Positions 1 through 8,757 of a stretch of DNA of 21,853 bases are shown here, one piece after another. Source of the DNA: Tritrichomonas musculus (lineage: Eukaryota > Parabasalia > Tritrichomonadida > Tritrichomonadidae); contig JAPFFF010000482.1 in the NCBI GenBank assembly GCA_039105265.1, forward strand, positions 1 to 21,853, read 5' to 3'. Position 1 is the first letter of the stretch. Each line of letters starts with the position of its first letter. The notes below the pieces were generated by a model that saw only the letters and a list, made by a program, of their open reading frames with translations, was not told the DNA's origin and made no database searches. Made by a program: the position numbers and the translations under genes.

Positions 1-509
1 CAACAACAACCATATGTGCTAATAGCAACAATAACTAAAACAACTAAAACAACTATATGTACCAATAGCAACAACAACTACAACAACAACTATATGCATT
101 AATAGCAACAACAACCATATGTGCTAATAGCAACAATAACTAAAACAATTATAACAGCAATAGCAACAATAACTAAACAACTATAACAACAATAACAACA
201 ACAACTAAAATAACTATATGCACCAATAGTAATAACAACTAAAGCAACCATATACACCAATAACAACAACAACTACAACAACAACTATATGCGACAATAG
301 CAACAATAACTAAAACAACTACAACAACCATATGCATTAATAGCACCAATAGCAATAACAACTAAAGCAACCATATGCATTAATAGTAACAACAACCATA
401 TACACCAATAACAACAACAACTAAAATAACTATATGCACCAATAGCAATAACAACAACAATATGCTCTAATAGCAACAACAACCATAACAGCAACCATAT
501 GCATTTACG

Positions 510-640
510 ATGTATTTATATAAAACCACAACTAGAACTTTAAATAGAGATGTTTATAAAAATATGGAGTACCTCGAAAATTTAATGCCATCGAATCTTA
601 TTTATTACAATTCTATCGAGAAACAATTTAATTTACTTTA
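510..640 (+). pseudogene. Fragment of the 826-aa protein family, left arm
   Basis: A short stretch of coding-like sequence begins at about 510 inside the left arm. Its codons at about 588-638 give PSNLIYYNSIEKQFNLL, which aligns with PPNLIFYNSISKQWSLL at residues 363-379 of the intact minus-strand protein encoded at 8755-11235. Twelve of 17 positions are identical by eye, with conservative swaps such as Y/F and F/W. The remainder of that gene is not seen next to it. It is an old partial copy, now surrounded by satellite on one side and AT-rich spacer on the other. The short match makes family membership likely but not certain. It carries no function of its own that I can see. Confidence 0.6.
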
Positions 641-804
641 TTTTTATTTTTGGATTCCTTATGTATTCTTATACACATTCCTCTGTATGGTTCTATAGCG
701 AAATATTCCTTTTTCCAAAACCTATTTCTTTGCTTGGTACTTATTTTGGTTTTGTTTTGTACCTTTATGGTTTTGTTTGGCATTTGCTCCGCTTGGCACT
801 TATT

Positions 805-1655
805 TTAATACTTGTTTTGGTTATTGCATGTTTTGGTTAATACTTGTTTTGGTTATTGCATGTTTTGGTTAATACTTGTTTTGGTTAATACTTGTTTTGG
901 TTAATACTTGTTTTGGTTAATACTTGTTTTGGTTAATACTTGTTTTGGTTATTGCATGTTTTGGTTAATACTTGTTTTGGTTATTGCATGTTTTGGTTAA
1001 TACTTGTTTTGGTTATTGCATGTTTTGGTTAATACTTGTTTTGGTTAATACTTGTTTTGGTTAATACTTGTTTTGGTTATTGCATGTTTTGGTTAATACT
1101 TGTTTTGGTTATTGCATGTTTTGGTTAATACTTGTTTTGGTTATTGTTAATATGTTTTGGTTAATACTTGTTTTGGTTAATACTTGTTTTGGTTAATACT
1201 TGTTTTGGTTATTGCATGTTTTGGTTAATACTTGTTTTGGTTAATACTTGTTTTGGTTAATACTTGTTTTGGTTATTGCATGTTTTGGTTAATACTTGTT
1301 TTGGTTATTGCATGTTTTGGTTAATACTTGTTTTGGTTATTGCATGTTTTGGTTAATACTTGTTTTGGTTATTGCATGTTTTGGATAATACTTGTTTTGG
1401 TTAATACTTGTTTTGGTTAATACTTGTTTTGGTTATTGCATGTTTTGGTTAATACTTGTTTTGGTTAATACTTGTTTTGGTTAATACTTGTTTTGGTTAA
1501 TACTTGTTTTGGTTAATACTTGTTTTGGTTATTGCATGTTTTGGATAATACTTGTTTTGGTTATTGCATGTTTTGGTTAATACTTGTTTTGGTTATTGCA
1601 TGTTTTGGTTAATACTTGTTTTGGTTATTGCATGTTTTGGTTAATACTCGTTTTG
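805..1655. repeat. 16-bp tandem array, left arm
   Basis: About 53 units of a 16-bp repeat in two interspersed forms, GGTTAATACTTGTTTT and GGTTATTGCATGTTTT, with one irregular unit near 1141-1156 and a few G/A swaps (GGATAATA). The order of the two forms is irregular rather than strictly alternating. Confidence 0.95.
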
Positions 1656-1792
1656 GTACTTATTTTATTTGGTACATCGATGGATTTAATTGTTATTTTA
1701 TTATTATTTCTAGTTTTGTTTATTTTTGGATATTTCTCTATTATTTATAATGGAATCCAATTTGGATTTTTTTGTATTCCATAGAGTTTTGC

Positions 1793-2111
1793 TTAGATTT
1801 ACAGTATTTTCTCTACTTTTGCAGAGTTTCTTGTGTTTTCTTTAGTTTATCTACTTTTGCAGAGTTTCTTGTATTTTGCATAGATTTATCGACTTTTGCA
1901 GAGTTTCTTGTGTTTTCTTTAGTTTATCTACTTTTGCAGAGTTTCTTGTGTTTTCTTTAGTTTATCTACTTTTGCAGAGTTTCTTGTATTTTGCATAGAT
2001 TTATCTACTTTTGCAGAGTTTCTTGTGTTTTCTTTAGTTTATCTACTTTTGCAGAGTTTCTTGTATTTTGCATAGATTTATCTACTTTTGCATAGATTTG
2101 CAGAATTTTTA
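1793..2111. repeat. Palindrome loop: 38/39-bp tandem repeats
   Basis: The spacer between the arms consists of about seven copies of a 38/39-bp unit built on AGAGTTTCTTGT and TTTATCTACTTTTGC. It comes in two alternating forms, one with GTGTTTTCTTTAG and one with GTATTTTGCATAG in the middle. The reading frame at 1772-1960 runs through these units and is a by-product of them. No gene is seen. Confidence 0.85.
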
Positions 2112-2246
2112 TGCAAAACTCTATGGAATACAAAAAAATCCAAATTGGATTCCATTATAAATAATAGAGAAATATCCAAAAATAAACAAAACTAGAAATA
2201 ATAATAAAATAACAATTAAATCCATCGATGTACCAAATAAAATAAG

Positions 2247-3016
2247 TACCAAAACGAGTATTAACCAAAACATGCAATAACCAAAACAAGTATTAACCAA
2301 AACATGCAATAACCAAAACAAGTATTAACCAAAACATGCAATAACCAAAACAAGTATTATCCAAAACATGCAATAACCAAAACAAGTATTAACCAAAACA
2401 AGTATTAACCAAAACAAGTATTAACCAAAACAAGTATTAACCAAAACAAGTATTAACCAAAACATGCAATAACCAAAACAAGTATTAACCAAAACAAGTA
2501 TTAACCAAAACAAGTATTATCCAAAACATGCAATAACCAAAACAAGTATTAACCAAAACATGCAATAACCAAAACAAGTATTAACCAAAACATGCAATAA
2601 CCAAAACAAGTATTAACCAAAACAAGTATTAACCAAAACATGCAATAACCAAAACAAGTATTAACCAAAACAAGTATTAACCAAAACAAGTATTAACCAA
2701 AACATGCAATAACCAAAACAAGTATTAACCAAAACATGCAATAACCAAAACAAGTATTAACCAAAACAAGTATTAACCAAAACAAGTATTAACCAAAACA
2801 TACAATAACCAAAACAAGTATTAACCAAAACATGCAATAACCAAAACAAGTATTAACCAAAACATGCAATAACCAAAACAAGTATTAACCAAAACAAGTA
2901 TTAACCAAAACAAGTATTAACCAAAACATACAATAACCAAAACAAGTATTAACCAAAACATGCAATAACCAAAACAAGTATTAACCAAAACATGCAATAA
3001 CCAAAACAAGTATTAA
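2247..3016. repeat. 16-bp tandem array, right arm
   Basis: Reverse complement of the left-arm array, about 48 units of AAAACAAGTATTAACC and AAAACATGCAATAACC. It is shorter than the left-arm copy by roughly five units, which shows length drift since the duplication. Confidence 0.95.
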
Positions 3017-3180
3017 AATAAGTGCCAAGCGGAGCAAATGCCAAACAAAACCATAAAGGTACAAAACAAAACCAAAATAAGTACCAAGCAAAGAAATAGG
3101 TTTTGGAAAAAGGAATATTTCGCTATAGAACCATACAGAGGAATGTGTATAAGAATACATAAGGAATCCAAAAATAAAAA

Positions 3181-3311
3181 TAAAGTAAATTAAATTGTTT
3201 CTCGATAGAATTGTAATAAATAAGATTCGATGGCATTAAATTTTCGAGGTACTCCATATTTTTATAAACATCTCTATTTAAAGTTCTAGTTGTGGTTTTA
3301 TATAAATACAT
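3181..3311 (-). pseudogene. Mirror copy of the 826-aa family fragment, right arm
   Basis: Same fragment as at 510-640, in reverse orientation within the right arm, with identical translated sequence. It was therefore present before the inverted duplication formed, or both copies are kept alike by gene conversion. It is a partial copy without a recognisable complete gene. Confidence 0.6.
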
Positions 3312-3680
3312 CGTAAATGCATATGGTTGCTGTTATGGTTGTTGTTGCTATTAGAGCATATTGTTGTTGTTATTGCTATTGGTGCATATAGTTATTTTAG
3401 TTGTTGTTGTTATTGGTGTATATGGTTGTTGTTACTATTAATGCATATGGTTGCTTTAGTTGTTATTGCTATTGGTGCTATTAATGCATATGGTTGTTGT
3501 AGTTGTTTTAGTTATTGTTGCTATTGTCGCATATAGTTGTTGTTGTAGTTGTTGTTGTTATTGGTGTATATGGTTGCTTTAGTTGTTATTACTTTAGTTG
3601 TTATTACTATTGGTGCATATAGTTATTTTAGTTGTTGTTGTTATTGTTGTTATAGTTGTTTAGTTATTGTTGCTATTGCT

Positions 3681-4664
3681 GTTATAATTGTTTTAGTTAT
3701 TGTTGCTATTAGCACATATGGTTGTTGTTGCTATTAATGCATATAGTTGTTGTTGTAGTTGTTGTTGCTATTGGTACATATAGTTGTTTTAGTTGTTTTA
3801 GTTATTGTTGCTATTAGCACATATGGTTGTTGTTGCTATTAATGCATATAGTTGTTGTTGTAGTTGTTGTTGCTATTGGTACATATAGTTGTTTTAGTTG
3901 TTGGCGCATATAGTTATTTTAGTTGTTGTTGTTATAGTTGTTTTAGTTGTTTTAGTTATTGTTGCTATTGGTACATATAGTTGTTTTAGTTTTTGTTGTT
4001 ATTGTTGTTTTAGTTGTTTTAGTTATTGTTGCTATTGGTGCATATAGTTGTTTTAGTTGTTGGTGCATATAGTTATTTTAGTTTTTGTTGTTATTGTTGT
4101 TATTGTTGTTTTAGTTGTTTTAGTTATTGTTGCTATTGGTGCATATAGTTGTTTTAGTTGTTGTTGTTATTGTTGTTATAGTTGTTTTAGTTGTTTTAGT
4201 TATTGTTGCTATTGGTGCATATAGTTGTTTTAGTTGTTGTTGCTATTAGTGCATATAGTTGCTTTAGTTGTTATTACTATTGGTGTATATAGTTATTTTA
4301 GTTGTTGTTGCTATTAGCACATATGGTTGTTGTTGCTATTAATGCATATAGTTGTTGTTGCTATTGGTATATATAGTTGTTTTAGTTGTTGTTGCTATTA
4401 GCGCATATGGTTGCTTTAGTTGTTATTGCTATTGGTGCGTATAGTTGTTGTTTTAGTTGTTGTTGCTATTGGCTCTATTAGTGCATATGGTTGTTGTTGC
4501 TATTAATGCATATAGTTGTTGTTGTAGTTGTTGTTGCTATTGGTATATATAGTTGTTTTAGTTGTTTTAGTTATTGGTGCATATAGTTGTTGTTTTAGTT
4601 GTTGTTGCTATTTGCTCTATTAGTGCATATGGTTGTTGTTGCTATTAATGCAAATAGTTGTTTT
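3681..4664. repeat. Segmental duplication within satellite, copy 1
   Basis: This ~984-bp segment recurs at 4820-5803 at a constant offset of 1139 bp. Irregular landmarks agree, for example GTTGGCGCATATAG (about 3900 and 5039) and TTTGCTCTATTAGTGC (about 4610 and 5749). The match is essentially exact by eye and breaks down after about 4664. Confidence 0.88.
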
Positions 4665-4819
4665 AGTTATTGTTGCTATTGTTGCTATTAGCACATATGG
4701 TTGTTGTTGCTATTGGTGCATATAGTTGTTTTAGTTGTTATTACTATTGGTGCATATAGTTATTTTAGTTGTTGTTGTTATTGTTGTTATAGTTGTTTTA
4801 GTTATTGGTGCATATAGTT

Positions 4820-5803
4820 GTTATAATTGTTTTAGTTATTGTTGCTATTAGCACATATGGTTGTTGTTGCTATTAATGCATATAGTTGTTGTTGTAGTTG
4901 TTGTTGCTATTGGTACATATAGTTGTTTTAGTTGTTTTAGTTATTGTTGCTATTAGCACATATGGTTGTTGTTGCTATTAATGCATATAGTTGTTGTTGT
5001 AGTTGTTGTTGCTATTGGTACATATAGTTGTTTTAGTTGTTGGCGCATATAGTTATTTTAGTTGTTGTTGTTATAGTTGTTTTAGTTGTTTTAGTTATTG
5101 TTGCTATTGGTACATATAGTTGTTTTAGTTTTTGTTGTTATTGTTGTTTTAGTTGTTTTAGTTATTGTTGCTATTGGTGCATATAGTTGTTTTAGTTGTT
5201 GGTGCATATAGTTATTTTAGTTTTTGTTGTTATTGTTGTTATTGTTGTTTTAGTTGTTTTAGTTATTGTTGCTATTGGTGCATATAGTTGTTTTAGTTGT
5301 TGTTGTTATTGTTGTTATAGTTGTTTTAGTTGTTTTAGTTATTGTTGCTATTGGTGCATATAGTTGTTTTAGTTGTTGTTGCTATTAGTGCATATAGTTG
5401 CTTTAGTTGTTATTACTATTGGTGTATATAGTTATTTTAGTTGTTGTTGCTATTAGCACATATGGTTGTTGTTGCTATTAATGCATATAGTTGTTGTTGC
5501 TATTGGTATATATAGTTGTTTTAGTTGTTGTTGCTATTAGCGCATATGGTTGCTTTAGTTGTTATTGCTATTGGTGCGTATAGTTGTTGTTTTAGTTGTT
5601 GTTGCTATTGGCTCTATTAGTGCATATGGTTGTTGTTGCTATTAATGCATATAGTTGTTGTTGTAGTTGTTGTTGCTATTGGTATATATAGTTGTTTTAG
5701 TTGTTTTAGTTATTGGTGCATATAGTTGTTGTTTTAGTTGTTGTTGCTATTTGCTCTATTAGTGCATATGGTTGTTGTTGCTATTAATGCAAATAGTTGT
5801 TTT
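4820..5803. repeat. Segmental duplication within satellite, copy 2
   Basis: Second copy of 3681-4664, same orientation, separated from it by about 155 bp of related satellite. It diverges after about 5803, where an extra T run and a different word order appear. Confidence 0.88.
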
Positions 5804-6535
5804 TTAGTTATTGTTGCTATTGTTGCTAGTTGTTTTAGCTACATATGGTTGTTGTTGCTATTGGTGCATATAGTTATTTTAGTTGTTGTTGTTATTGGTG
5901 TTATATATAGTATAGTTTTTAGTTGTTATTACTATTGGTGCATATAGTTATTTTAGTTGTTGTTGTTATTGGTGTTATAGTTGTTTAGTTATTGTTGCTA
6001 TTGCTGTTATAATTGTTTTAGTTATTGTTGCTATTGCTGCTATTAGCACATATGGTTGTTGTTGCTATTGGTGCATATAGTTGTTTTAGTTGTTATTACT
6101 ATTGGTGCATATAGTTATTTTAGTTGTTGTTGTTATTGGTGTTATAGTTGTTTTAGTTATTGGTGCATATGGTTGTTGTAGTTGTTGCCGTTAATGCTAT
6201 TAGTGCATATAGTTGTTTTAGTTATTGTTGCTATTGGTGCATATAGTTGTTGTTGCTATTAGCACATATGGTTGTTGTAGTTGTAATTGCTGTTGGTGTG
6301 TATAGTTGTTTTAGTTATTGGTGCATATGGTTGTTGTTGTTGTTGTTTTAGTTGTTGTTGTAGTTATTGCTGCTGTTGGTGTATATGGTTGTTGTTGTTG
6401 TTTTAGTTGTTGTTGCTATTGGTACAATTATGCGTTTCTATATATTTCGTCTATTTTCTCTATTTTTCGTATATGTTTTTAAAATTACCTAATAATACTT
6501 TTCTCTGTGTGTTCCAAAAAATAAACAAATACCCA

Positions 6536-6775
6536 AACCGTAAATGTATCGCACAAGCCGCAAATGTATCCCAAAAATTGCAAATGTATCGCACAAACCG
6601 TAAATGTATCGCACAAGCCGCAAATGTATCCCAAAAATTGCAAATGTATCGCACAAACCTTAGATGTATCCTACAAGCCGTAAATGTATCGCACCAACAG
6701 CAAATGTATTCTATAAATATAGATGTATTCTATAACCATAGATGTATCTTACAAATACTAACAAATACACAACCT
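6536..6775. repeat. ~20-bp tandem array (AAATGTATCGCACAA type)
   Basis: About 12 degenerate units near 20 bp with core AAATGTATCGCACAA, drifting at the 3' side to AGATGTATTCTATAA. The open frames on both strands here (6407-6790 plus, 6460-6654 minus) simply translate the repeat and are not supported as genes. Confidence 0.85.
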
Positions 6776-6889
6776 GGAAATGTATGGTAGTAATATGTTC
6801 GAAATGGAATGTGGAAGGAAATCTAATTAATCGCATCGTTGGCAACTTTATTTATTGGGTCCGTCGATTTTCCTACACACCAGATATTG

Positions 6890-7018
6890 CATATAGGTTC
6901 CTCTATGTGTTTCTTACAATGTTGTTCCTTTGTGGATTCCAAAAATAAAATATAGTTATAAATTTTAAAAAGTAGCAATTAATCGTGTCGCAAATATTCG
7001 TTATAGTATTTGGTTATT
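6890..7018. repeat. Dispersed ~110-bp repeat, copy A
   Basis: Closely resembles 8638-8741. Shared landmarks, in order: a TCTATG(T/C)GTTTCT start, AATGTTGTTCCTTTGTGG, ATTCCAAAAATA, AAAGTAGCAATTAAT and ATTTGGTTAT. Copy A has about 17 extra bases before the last landmark. The 85-aa frame starts just after it. It may be a 3'-end or intergenic module of the mobile family represented by the 826-aa gene. That role is inference. Confidence 0.8.
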
Positions 7019-7033
7019 TTTATTTCCGCATAA

Positions 7034-7291
7034 ATGTCTTTTAAAGATACCATACAGATACCAACAGAGAGAACATTTACTTTTAATGGATGCACTATCC
7101 AAGATTACAACAACTATGTTTTAATTAAGGACCCAAAAGGAAAAGTACATAAATATTCTACTATTAAAGGAAAATATAGTTTTACATTCCCTGGTGTGTT
7201 TATTAAGAAGTATCGCATCTTATTCTTCGATAGACAAGACGACGACATTTTATATTGTATGTCTGCATCGACAGTACTAGATGGAGAATAG
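7034..7291 (+). CDS. Small hypothetical protein, 85 aa
   Basis: I do not recognise this gene. The frame opens with MSFKDTIQIPTERTFTFNG and ends DGE followed by TAG. It has a mixed, protein-like composition (aromatic residues every few positions, charged turns such as DPKGK and DRQDDD) quite unlike the repeat-derived frames around it, and looks beta-rich. There is no signal peptide or membrane span. It starts 16 nt after the dispersed repeat copy A and converges tail-to-tail with the partial gene at 7304-7597, with only 12 bp between them. It may be a small accessory gene of the same mobile family. TAAA follows the stop within 4 bases. It could also be a remnant of a longer gene. Coding status is moderately likely; function is unknown. 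Confidence 0.5.
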   Translation: MSFKDTIQIPTERTFTFNGCTIQDYNNYVLIKDPKGKVHKYSTIKGKYSFTFPGVFIKKYRILFFDRQDDDILYCMSASTVLDGE

Positions 7292-7303
7292 AATAAATTA
7301 TTT

Positions 7304-7597
7304 TTAGCTAACCACATAAATATAGCATTTCTGTTTTTGTGGTGTGGTCTTAGTGGGTCCAACAACAGCTTCTATACAATTGGTTATTTTTGTAGATTTA
7401 AGTTTACCAAGGATAATTTCCTTAAGCCAGTATGTCGCTATATAATTTTTTAGGTCTCCGCTATTAATAGAACAACGTATTAATAACGAACTTTTAAGTA
7501 GTTTGTACCCAAATATCTTAACTGTATCTCCTAGTTTAACATCGTCGTCTATCTTTTTGCATATAGTTTGTATATAAGGTATATAACTTGTATATTG
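7304..7597 (-). pseudogene. C-terminal partial copy of the 826-aa protein family
   Basis: The minus strand is open for about 97 codons, beginning right after the 17-bp array and ending GPTKTTPQKQ..VVS. It resembles the C-terminus of the intact protein at 8755-11235. GDTVKIFGYKLLKSSLLI lines up with GDAIEIFNTFEYKGSYLI, and both continue through a W/FLxxII segment to VVG(P/A). No methionine start is seen, and upstream lies simple satellite, so only the tail of the gene is present. The stop is TAA followed by A, giving TAAA, as in the intact copy. Sequence divergence is large, so this is an old paralogue rather than a recent duplicate. Confidence 0.68.
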
Positions 7598-7615
7598 TTA
7601 ATATGTAATTAGTAT

Positions 7616-8272
7616 GTAGGTAGTATATAGTTAGTAGTAGTATATAGTTAGTAGTAGTATATAGTTAGTAGTAGTATATAGTTAGTAGTAGTATATAGTT
7701 AGTAGTAGTATATAGTTAGTAGTAGTATATAGTTAGTAGTAGTATATAGTTAGTAGTAGTATATAGTTAGTAGTAGTATATAGTTAGTAGTAGTATATAG
7801 TTAGTAGTAGTATATAGTTAGTAGTAGTATATAGTTAGTAGTAGTATATAGTTAGTAGTAGTATATAGTTAGTAGTAGTATATAGTTAGTAGTAGTATAT
7901 AGTTAGTAGTAGTATATAGTTAGTAGTAGTATATAGTTAGTAGTAGTATATAGTTAGTAGTAGTATATAGTTAGTAGTAGTATATAGTTAGTAGTAGTAT
8001 ATAGTTAGTAGTAGTATATAGTTAGTAGTAGTATATAGTTAGTAGTAGTATATAGTTAGTAGTAGTATATAGTTAGTAGTAGTATATAGTTAGTAGTAGT
8101 ATATAGTTAGTAGTAGTATATAGTTAGTAGTAGTATATAGTTAGTAGTAGTATATAGTTAGTAGTAGTATATAGTTAGTAGTAGTATATAGTTAGTAGTA
8201 GTATATAGTTAGTAGTAGTATATAGTTAGTAGTAGTATATAGTTAGTAGTAGTATATAGTTAGTATGTAGTT
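7616..8272. repeat. 17-bp tandem array (TATATAGTTAGTAGTAG)
   Basis: About 38 copies of a 17-bp unit, almost perfectly identical, with variant units only at the edges (TAGTATGTAG forms). Such uniformity indicates recent expansion or strong homogenisation. It abuts the partial gene at 7304-7597, where the rest of that gene would be expected. Confidence 0.96.
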
Positions 8273-8395
8273 GGTATATAGTTAGTAGTATATAGAGTAT
8301 ATGGTTTTGTGCGATACCTATTGGTTTTATACGATACCTCTATGCTTTGTTAGATACCTGTCTAGTTAGATACCTCTATATCTTTATGTAATATA

Positions 8396-8556
8396 GCTCG
8401 CATGGATATATTATAAGTGGATGTATTAGTGGATATATTGTTGGGTGTTCCATAAGTGGATATAATAGTGGATGTATTAATAGATATACTATTGGATTGT
8501 ATTGGTGGATATATTGTTGGATATATTGTTGGATATATTAATGGATATACTATAAA
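8396..8556. repeat. Degenerate GGATATATT minisatellite
   Basis: Roughly 12-15-bp units such as GGATATATTGTT, GGATGTATTAGT and GGATATACTATT, imperfect throughout. The same core words reappear in the 14-bp array at 11309-11965, so the 826-aa gene is flanked on both sides by related satellite. The minus-strand frame 8362-8619 reads through it as Ser/Thr/Ile/Tyr repeats and is rejected as a gene. Confidence 0.8.
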
Positions 8557-8637
8557 ACCTCTAAACAGCAAAAATGTTGCTTTATATGGTCGCGTTTTAG
8601 AGATGGTAGAATTTGCCACCTGGATAATGTAAATGGG

Positions 8638-8741
8638 TCACTCTATGCGTTTCTAATAATGTTGTTCCTTTGTGGATTCCAAAAATAGAATATTGTATAA
8701 ATCTTAAAAGTAGCAATTAATTGTTATAATATTTGGTTATG
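8638..8741. repeat. Dispersed ~110-bp repeat, copy B
   Basis: Second copy of the repeat at 6890-7018, roughly 85% alike by eye. It ends about 13 bp beyond the stop codon of the 826-aa gene and so would lie in that gene's 3' flank. In copy A the corresponding position is followed by the 85-aa frame and then by the partial gene tail, so both loci share a similar plan. Confidence 0.8.
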
Positions 8742-8753
8742 TCTGCTTCCTGC

Positions 8754-8757
8754 TTTA
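8754..8757 (-). promoter_or_regulatory. TAAA poly(A) signal overlapping the stop of the 826-aa gene
   Basis: The TAA stop plus the next base forms TAAA on the minus strand. In Trichomonas vaginalis, UAAA overlapping the stop codon is the reported cleavage/polyadenylation signal. Use here is inferred. Confidence 0.4.

Larger units (their letters stand above)
1..1792. repeat. Left arm of a large inverted repeat
   Basis: This stretch reads as the reverse complement of 2112-3835. In order it holds CAA-rich satellite (1-505), a short gene fragment (about 510-640), unique spacer (640-805), a 16-bp array (805-1655) and a short unique end (1656-1792). The innermost bases, GGATTTTTTTGTATTCC and following, are mirrored exactly at 2112 onward. 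Two short reading frames translate identically in both arms (510-698 with 3123-3311, and 1584-1784 with 2121-2321), as does the satellite frame 285-494 with 3327-3536. The arms are therefore near-identical. Coordinate sums drift by about 84 bp across the 16-bp array, as expected if the arms differ by about five array units. The arm continues beyond the window start. Confidence 0.93.
2112..3835. repeat. Right arm of the large inverted repeat
   Basis: Reverse complement of 1-1792, in mirror order: a short unique end, the 16-bp array (about 2247-3016), unique spacer, the mirrored gene fragment (about 3181-3311) and GTT-rich satellite. The match is visible up to 3835, where the left arm runs off the window, so the true length is unknown. 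Mirrored array units differ slightly (for example one irregular unit near 1145 against 2795) and the array lengths differ. That argues against a simple copied read. Confidence 0.93.
3313..6428. repeat. Long GTT-rich complex satellite
   Basis: About 3.1 kb assembled from a small vocabulary of mostly three-base-multiple words: GTTGTT, GTTTTA, GTTATT, GCTATTGGT, GCATATA. The left arm at 1-505 is the reverse complement of its first part. Because the words keep a triplet phase, several short open frames arise (3327-3536, 3549-3737, 5738-5947) that translate to Leu/Val/Ile/Tyr/Cys strings. They lack any domain and I do not count them as genes. No other feature was seen in this stretch. Confidence 0.92.

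Noticed and set aside
285-494. Minus-strand 69-aa frame, repeated at 3327-3536, with similar frames at 3549-3737 and 5738-5947
   Set aside because: They translate triplet-phased GTT/CAA satellite into Leu/Val/Tyr/Cys strings and have no domain or gene-like start.
1584-1784. 66-aa hydrophobic frame present in both palindrome arms (also 2121-2321)
   Set aside because: It begins inside the 16-bp array and continues into AT-rich spacer. Duplication follows from the palindrome, not from selection.
6407-6790. 127-aa frame with repeated AAxVSQKLQMYRTN-like text
   Set aside because: It is a direct translation of the ~20-bp tandem array. An antisense frame at 6460-6654 is equally open, as expected for a repeat.
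7114-7365. Minus-strand 83-aa frame overlapping the 85-aa gene
   Set aside because: It lies antisense to the better 85-aa frame and overlaps, in another frame, the tail that resembles the 826-aa protein.
7616-8272. CRISPR array
   Set aside because: The units are contiguous 17-bp tandem copies without variable spacers, and the window is eukaryotic. The same applies to the 14-, 16-, 20- and 32-bp arrays.
8362-8619. 85-aa Ser/Thr/Ile-rich minus-strand frame
   Set aside because: It reads through the degenerate GGATATATT minisatellite.
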